Position numbers and translations under genes: made by a program. Below the pieces are notes generated by a model. It did not search any database, was not told the origin of the DNA, and saw nothing but the letters and a program-made list of their open reading frames with translations. Source: Clostridia bacterium (lineage in GTDB: Bacteria; Bacillota; Clostridia; Oscillospirales; CAG-272). From it: DNA of 9,064 nt. The stretch spans positions 1-9,064 of the forward strand of contig JAFYMA010000087.1 of assembly GCA_017556845.1 (NCBI GenBank), given 5' to 3'. This document shows, in pieces, positions 5,855-9,064 of the stretch (positions are counted from its first letter, which is position 1; every line of letters begins with the position of its first letter).

Positions 5855-7081
5855 ATGAACAGCATTTTACACAGTATATGGCTTGCGTGCAAGTATTCAG
5901 CCGGCAGCGATATGCCGAAGCGGCTTTTGGAAGCGTTCGGCTCTGCGGAAAACGTATATTACGCGGATAAGACGGATTATCTTAACGAAGGCTTTCGCGT
6001 GAATGAGATCTCAGCCGTTCTGGGAAAATCAACGTCGTATGCCGCAAAAATATGCGAGTTCTGCACAAATAAAAATATCAGGATAATATCCTACGGCGAT
6101 GACGACTATCCTACGGGATTTTATCATATACCGACAAGCCCGTGCGTGCTGTTTTGCAAGGGAACGCTTCCGCGAAGCGACAAGAACGTTTTTCTCACGC
6201 TCGTCGGTACGAGAGCGATGAGTAAGGACGGCGCACTTGCCGCAAGGCGAATGGCGTTTCAGGCAGCGGCGGGCGGCGCGGTAGTGGTCAGCGGCTTTGC
6301 ACGCGGAATAGATTCTATATGCCACAAGGGTGCGATAGATGCAGGCGGAAAGACCGTTGCCGTTCTCGGATGCGGTATTGACGTTATATATCCGCCCGAA
6401 AACGCACTTTTGTTTGACGAGATTGCAGCAAACGGTGCGATCATTACTGAATTTCTGCCGGGAGAAGAGCCGAAAGCGTCGAATTTCCCGATAAGAAACA
6501 GATTGATGAGTGCAATATCACACGCAGTTACGGTCATAGAAGCACCGATCGGAAGCGGTGCGCTTATTACAGTGAACCACGCATTCGAGCAGAAAAAGAA
6601 GGTGTTTTCTGTTCCGGGCTCACCCGTTGATCCGGCGTCAGAGGGTAACAATTCTCTGATAAAGGAGGGAGTTGCGGCAGTTGTGGACGGATACGATCTT
6701 TTAGGCGAATTTGAATTTCTGTATCCGGATCTTGTCAGTGTAAACAGAATATCAAAGACAAAATATTTCATTCCGCCTCAGCTTCTTACGAAGGAGCAAA
6801 GATATTTTGAATACGGAAGAAACAACGGTAAATTCGGGGCAGTACCCGTCAACGTGAGCCGTGCTGATGAATTGCAGGGCGATCAAAGGGAATTTTACGA
6901 GCGTATATTGCGTTCGGGTCCCGTTACCGCAGATGAATTTGTAACGAAAACGAGAACCCTCGGTGACGTTCTGATAGGATTGGCTGAGCTTGAAATAGCA
7001 GGCTATCTTTCAGCTATACCGGGCGGTCTTTATACAATAAACGAAGAAACGTCCGTAAAAACGGACGAAAAAGGAGATTAA
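5855..7081 (+). CDS. dprA: DNA processing protein DprA (Smf)
   Basis: 408 residues, a normal length. DprA binds incoming single-stranded DNA in the cytoplasm and loads RecA during natural transformation; it is also widespread in species not known to be competent. The N-terminal ~110 residues are a helical region. A Rossmann-like DprA core follows with VGTRAMSKDG (117-126), SGFARGID (146-153), LGCGIDVIYP (171-180), FPIRNR (211-216), SGALIT (234-239) and VPGSPVDP (253-260). The region around 264-272 (GNNSLIKEG) is also typical. The C-terminal winged-helix DprA domain lies at about 340-395. The start at 5855 is preceded by TGAGGA (5842-5847) 7 bases upstream, which overlaps the stop of the methyltransferase. 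The TAA at 7079-7081 abuts the topA ATG. No other competence gene is in the window. Confidence 0.96.
   Translation: MNSILHSIWLACKYSAGSDMPKRLLEAFGSAENVYYADKTDYLNEGFRVNEISAVLGKSTSYAAKICEFCTNKNIRIISYGDDDYPTGFYHIPTSPCVLFCKGTLPRSDKNVFLTLVGTRAMSKDGALAARRMAFQAAAGGAVVVSGFARGIDSICHKGAIDAGGKTVAVLGCGIDVIYPPENALLFDEIAANGAIITEFLPGEEPKASNFPIRNRLMSAISHAVTVIEAPIGSGALITVNHAFEQKKKVFSVPGSPVDPASEGNNSLIKEGVAAVVDGYDLLGEFEFLYPDLVSVNRISKTKYFIPPQLLTKEQRYFEYGRNNGKFGAVPVNVSRADELQGDQREFYERILRSGPVTADEFVTKTRTLGDVLIGLAELEIAGYLSAIPGGLYTINEETSVKTDEKGD
7050..7067 (+). other. RNA hairpin at the 3' end of dprA, directly before the topA ribosome binding site
   Basis: CGTCCGT and ACGGACG form a 7-bp perfect stem around an AAAA loop, inside the last codons of dprA. 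The stem ends 3 bases before AAGGAG (7071-7076), the topA Shine-Dalgarno. No U-run follows, so it is not an intrinsic terminator on this strand. It may tune topA initiation or mRNA processing, or it may be a coding coincidence. Confidence 0.4.
7071..7076 (+). promoter_or_regulatory. topA ribosome binding site AAGGAG, coupled to the dprA stop
   Basis: AAGGAG lies 5 bases before the ATG at 7082, and the dprA TAA (7079-7081) falls in the spacer with no gap to the start codon. This fixes the topA start and suggests translational coupling: ribosomes ending dprA finish on top of the topA initiation site. Confidence 0.85.
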
Positions 7082-9064
7082 ATGAAACTTGTTATTATCG
7101 AGTCACCCGGTAAGGCGGGAACTATCAAGGGATATCTTGGACAAGGGTACAAGGTGGTAGCGTCGGTAGGTCACGTAAAGGACCTGCCCAAAAGCTCCCT
7201 CGGTGTTGATATAGAAAACGGCTTCAAGGCAAAATACGTTAATATCAGAAGCAAAAGCGAGCTTATAAATTCGCTTAAAAAAGAGGTAATGCAGGCTGAT
7301 GAAATATTTCTCGCAACGGACCCTGACCGTGAGGGAGAGGCTATCGCCTGGCATCTTGCAACGGCACTTGAGTGTGATGAAACGAAAACGAGCAGAGTAA
7401 CGTATAACGAGCTCACGAAGGATGCCGTGCGTTATGCAATAGACCACCCCCGTAAAATAGATATGGATCTCGTTGACTCTCAGCAGGCACGCAGAATACT
7501 TGACAGAATAGTGGGCTATAAGCTCAGTCCGTTCTTGTGGCATACTGTAAAAAGCGGACTTTCCGCAGGAAGAGTTCAGTCTGTTGCGACGAAGATAATC
7601 GTTGACAGAGAAAATGAAATACGAGCATTCGTTCCCAAGGAATACTGGTCGTTGCAGGCGGAGCTTGAAACGGAAGAAAAGGAATGCTTCGTTGCAAGAT
7701 TTTTCGGTATAAACGGCACGAAAACAGAAATAACCAACGCCGAGGAGGCGCAGGCTGCAGAGGAAGGAAGCAAAAAGGAGCAATTCCGTGTAACGTCCGT
7801 TAAAAAGAGCCTGAAATATAAAAATCCCCAGCCTCCGTTTATAACGTCAACGCTTCAGCAGGAGGCGTCAAAGAAGCTCAATTTCCGTTCGCAGAAAACG
7901 ATGAAGGTCGCTCAGGAGCTTTACGAGGGTATAAATCTCGGTGCAGAGCTTGGAGGAACACAGGGTATAATCACCTATATGAGAACGGACTCGCTTCGTA
8001 TATCGGATCAGGCTTTGGAAAACCTCAGAGGATATATTTCAGAAGAATACGGCAAAAAGTATCTTCCGTCAAAGGCAAGAGTGTTCAAGGCAAAATCGGG
8101 CGCGCAGGACGCACACGAAGCAATAAGACCGTCGTCGCTTGATTTTCCGCCCGCGCTTATCAAAGATAAGCTTTCCTCAGACCAATATAAGCTTTATAAG
8201 CTGATATGGGACAGATTCGTTGCAAGCCAGATGTCGTCTGCGGAGCTTGATACGGTAACACTTGATATATCGGCAGGCATATATAATTACAGAGCAAGCG
8301 GATATACAGTTAAATTCAAGGGCTATATGGCTGTATACGAGGAAACGGAGGACAGCGTTGATGAGGAAAGAGGCGTAAAGCTTCCCGCAGTGTCAGAGGG
8401 TGATATTCTGACACTGAAGGATCTTATCAAAAAACAGCACTTTACAGAGCCCCCCGCGAGATTTACGGAAGCGACGCTTATAAAGCAGCTTGAAGAAATG
8501 GGAATAGGAAGACCGAGTACGTTTACGCCCATTATCACCACGATAGTGGGAAGAAATTACGTAAAACGCTCGGGTAAGTCGCTTATGCCAACGTCGCTCG
8601 GCGAGGTCACAACTCAGCTTATGACCGACTTTTTCTCAAATATAGTCGATTATAAATTCACTGCCAATATGGAGGATTCTCTTGACGGTATCGCTCACGG
8701 AAAATCCACAATGCAGACGGTACTCGGTGATTTCTGGAAGGATTTCAGCGTCACTCTTGAAAACGCCGAAAAGACCGTAAACGGCAAAAAATATAAATTT
8801 GAAGACGAGACCACGGATATAACGTGTGATAAATGCGGTGCAAAGATGGTGATAAAGACGGGACGCTTCGGCGATTTCGCGGCTTGCCCCAATTATCCTG
8901 CGTGCAAAAACACGAGAAAAATAGACAAAAACGGAAACGTAGTGCCTGAAAAGGAAAAAACACCTCCCGTAAAAACAGATATGGTGTGTGATAAATGCGG
9001 TGCCGCAATGGTACTCCGTACAGGGCCGTACGGTGAGTTTTACGCATGTGAAAAGTTCCCTAAG
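7082..9064 (+). CDS. topA: DNA topoisomerase I (type IA), partial at the 3' end
   Basis: The frame is open from ATG 7082 to the last base, 661 codons; the stop is outside the window. Type IA topoisomerase I relaxes negatively supercoiled DNA by cutting one strand through a 5'-phosphotyrosine link. The N-terminal TOPRIM domain has VIIESPGK (catalytic E7, K11) and ATDPDREGEAIAW with the metal-binding D80, D82 and E84. LSAGRVQSVA is the conserved nucleotide-contacting segment. The catalytic tyrosine is Y299 in GIITYMRTDS. MGIGRPSTF lies in the domain that closes the toroid. The first C-terminal zinc ribbon has C582, C585, C602 and C608. A second begins at C636 and C639, has C656, and is cut before its fourth cysteine. 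The motif after K11 reads AGTI where AKTI is usual. It is last of the visible operon genes; the dprA-topA order is classic for Firmicutes. Confidence 0.97.
   Translation, partial: MKLVIIESPGKAGTIKGYLGQGYKVVASVGHVKDLPKSSLGVDIENGFKAKYVNIRSKSELINSLKKEVMQADEIFLATDPDREGEAIAWHLATALECDETKTSRVTYNELTKDAVRYAIDHPRKIDMDLVDSQQARRILDRIVGYKLSPFLWHTVKSGLSAGRVQSVATKIIVDRENEIRAFVPKEYWSLQAELETEEKECFVARFFGINGTKTEITNAEEAQAAEEGSKKEQFRVTSVKKSLKYKNPQPPFITSTLQQEASKKLNFRSQKTMKVAQELYEGINLGAELGGTQGIITYMRTDSLRISDQALENLRGYISEEYGKKYLPSKARVFKAKSGAQDAHEAIRPSSLDFPPALIKDKLSSDQYKLYKLIWDRFVASQMSSAELDTVTLDISAGIYNYRASGYTVKFKGYMAVYEETEDSVDEERGVKLPAVSEGDILTLKDLIKKQHFTEPPARFTEATLIKQLEEMGIGRPSTFTPIITTIVGRNYVKRSGKSLMPTSLGEVTTQLMTDFFSNIVDYKFTANMEDSLDGIAHGKSTMQTVLGDFWKDFSVTLENAEKTVNGKKYKFEDETTDITCDKCGAKMVIKTGRFGDFAACPNYPACKNTRKIDKNGNVVPEKEKTPPVKTDMVCDKCGAAMVLRTGPYGEFYACEKFPK

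Noticed and set aside
6259..6771. 170-codon open frame on the - strand inside dprA
   Set aside because: Antisense to the conserved DprA core motifs; no independent support.
7103..7783. 226-codon open frame on the - strand inside topA
   Set aside because: It lies wholly antisense to the conserved topA frame, lacks a ribosome binding site and recognisable domains, and reflects the codon bias of topA.
8825..9064. Repeated CDKCGA-type segments near the window end as a DNA repeat
   Set aside because: They are successive zinc ribbons of topoisomerase I, a normal feature of the family, not a mobile or tandem DNA repeat.

Overview
The window reads as a chromosomal segment of a Gram-positive, moderately low-GC Firmicute, most likely a gut-type member of the Clostridia (Oscillospiraceae/Ruminococcaceae-like is my guess, not proven). 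The grounds are the BlaI/BlaR1-type regulatory pair, AGGAG-like ribosome binding sites, sigma-A-like promoters with TGn extended -10 boxes, frequent ATA codons, and the dprA-topA gene order that is common in Firmicutes. I see no IS elements, phage genes, CRISPR arrays, tRNAs or rRNAs.

Left part (1-2145, + strand). The last 25 codons of a probable BlaI/MecI-family repressor are followed 3 bases later by a 687-residue M56-family membrane metalloprotease of the BlaR1/MecR1 type. Its C-terminal extracellular half does not look like a penicillin-binding sensor. It resembles the DUF3298/RsiV-like class of domain instead. No beta-lactamase or other obvious target lies downstream in the window. A strong hairpin with U-tracts on both sides (2161-2189) separates this unit from the convergent gene.

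Middle (2216-4738, - strand). Two genes each appear to have their own promoter. One is an unrecognised 272-residue protein with two membrane segments. The other is a YbiT-like ABC-F ATPase with a degenerate Walker A in its second nucleotide-binding domain. The ABC-F gene has a very good extended -10 promoter and a leader of about 65 nt.

Right part (5023-9064, + strand). Across an AT-rich divergent intergenic region lies a tight operon: a SpoU/TrmH-family RNA 2'-O-methyltransferase, dprA (ssDNA-binding RecA loader) and topA (DNA topoisomerase I). topA is cut by the window end after 661 codons, inside its second zinc ribbon. Gaps are 10 bases and 0 bases, so translational coupling is likely. 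A 7-bp hairpin sits at the very end of dprA, 3 bases before the topA Shine-Dalgarno.

Overall this is mostly ordinary core chromosome. The most unusual items are the noncanonical sensor of the BlaR1-like protein, the unknown two-TM protein, and the degenerate ABC-F site. I did not find a convincing new multi-gene system.
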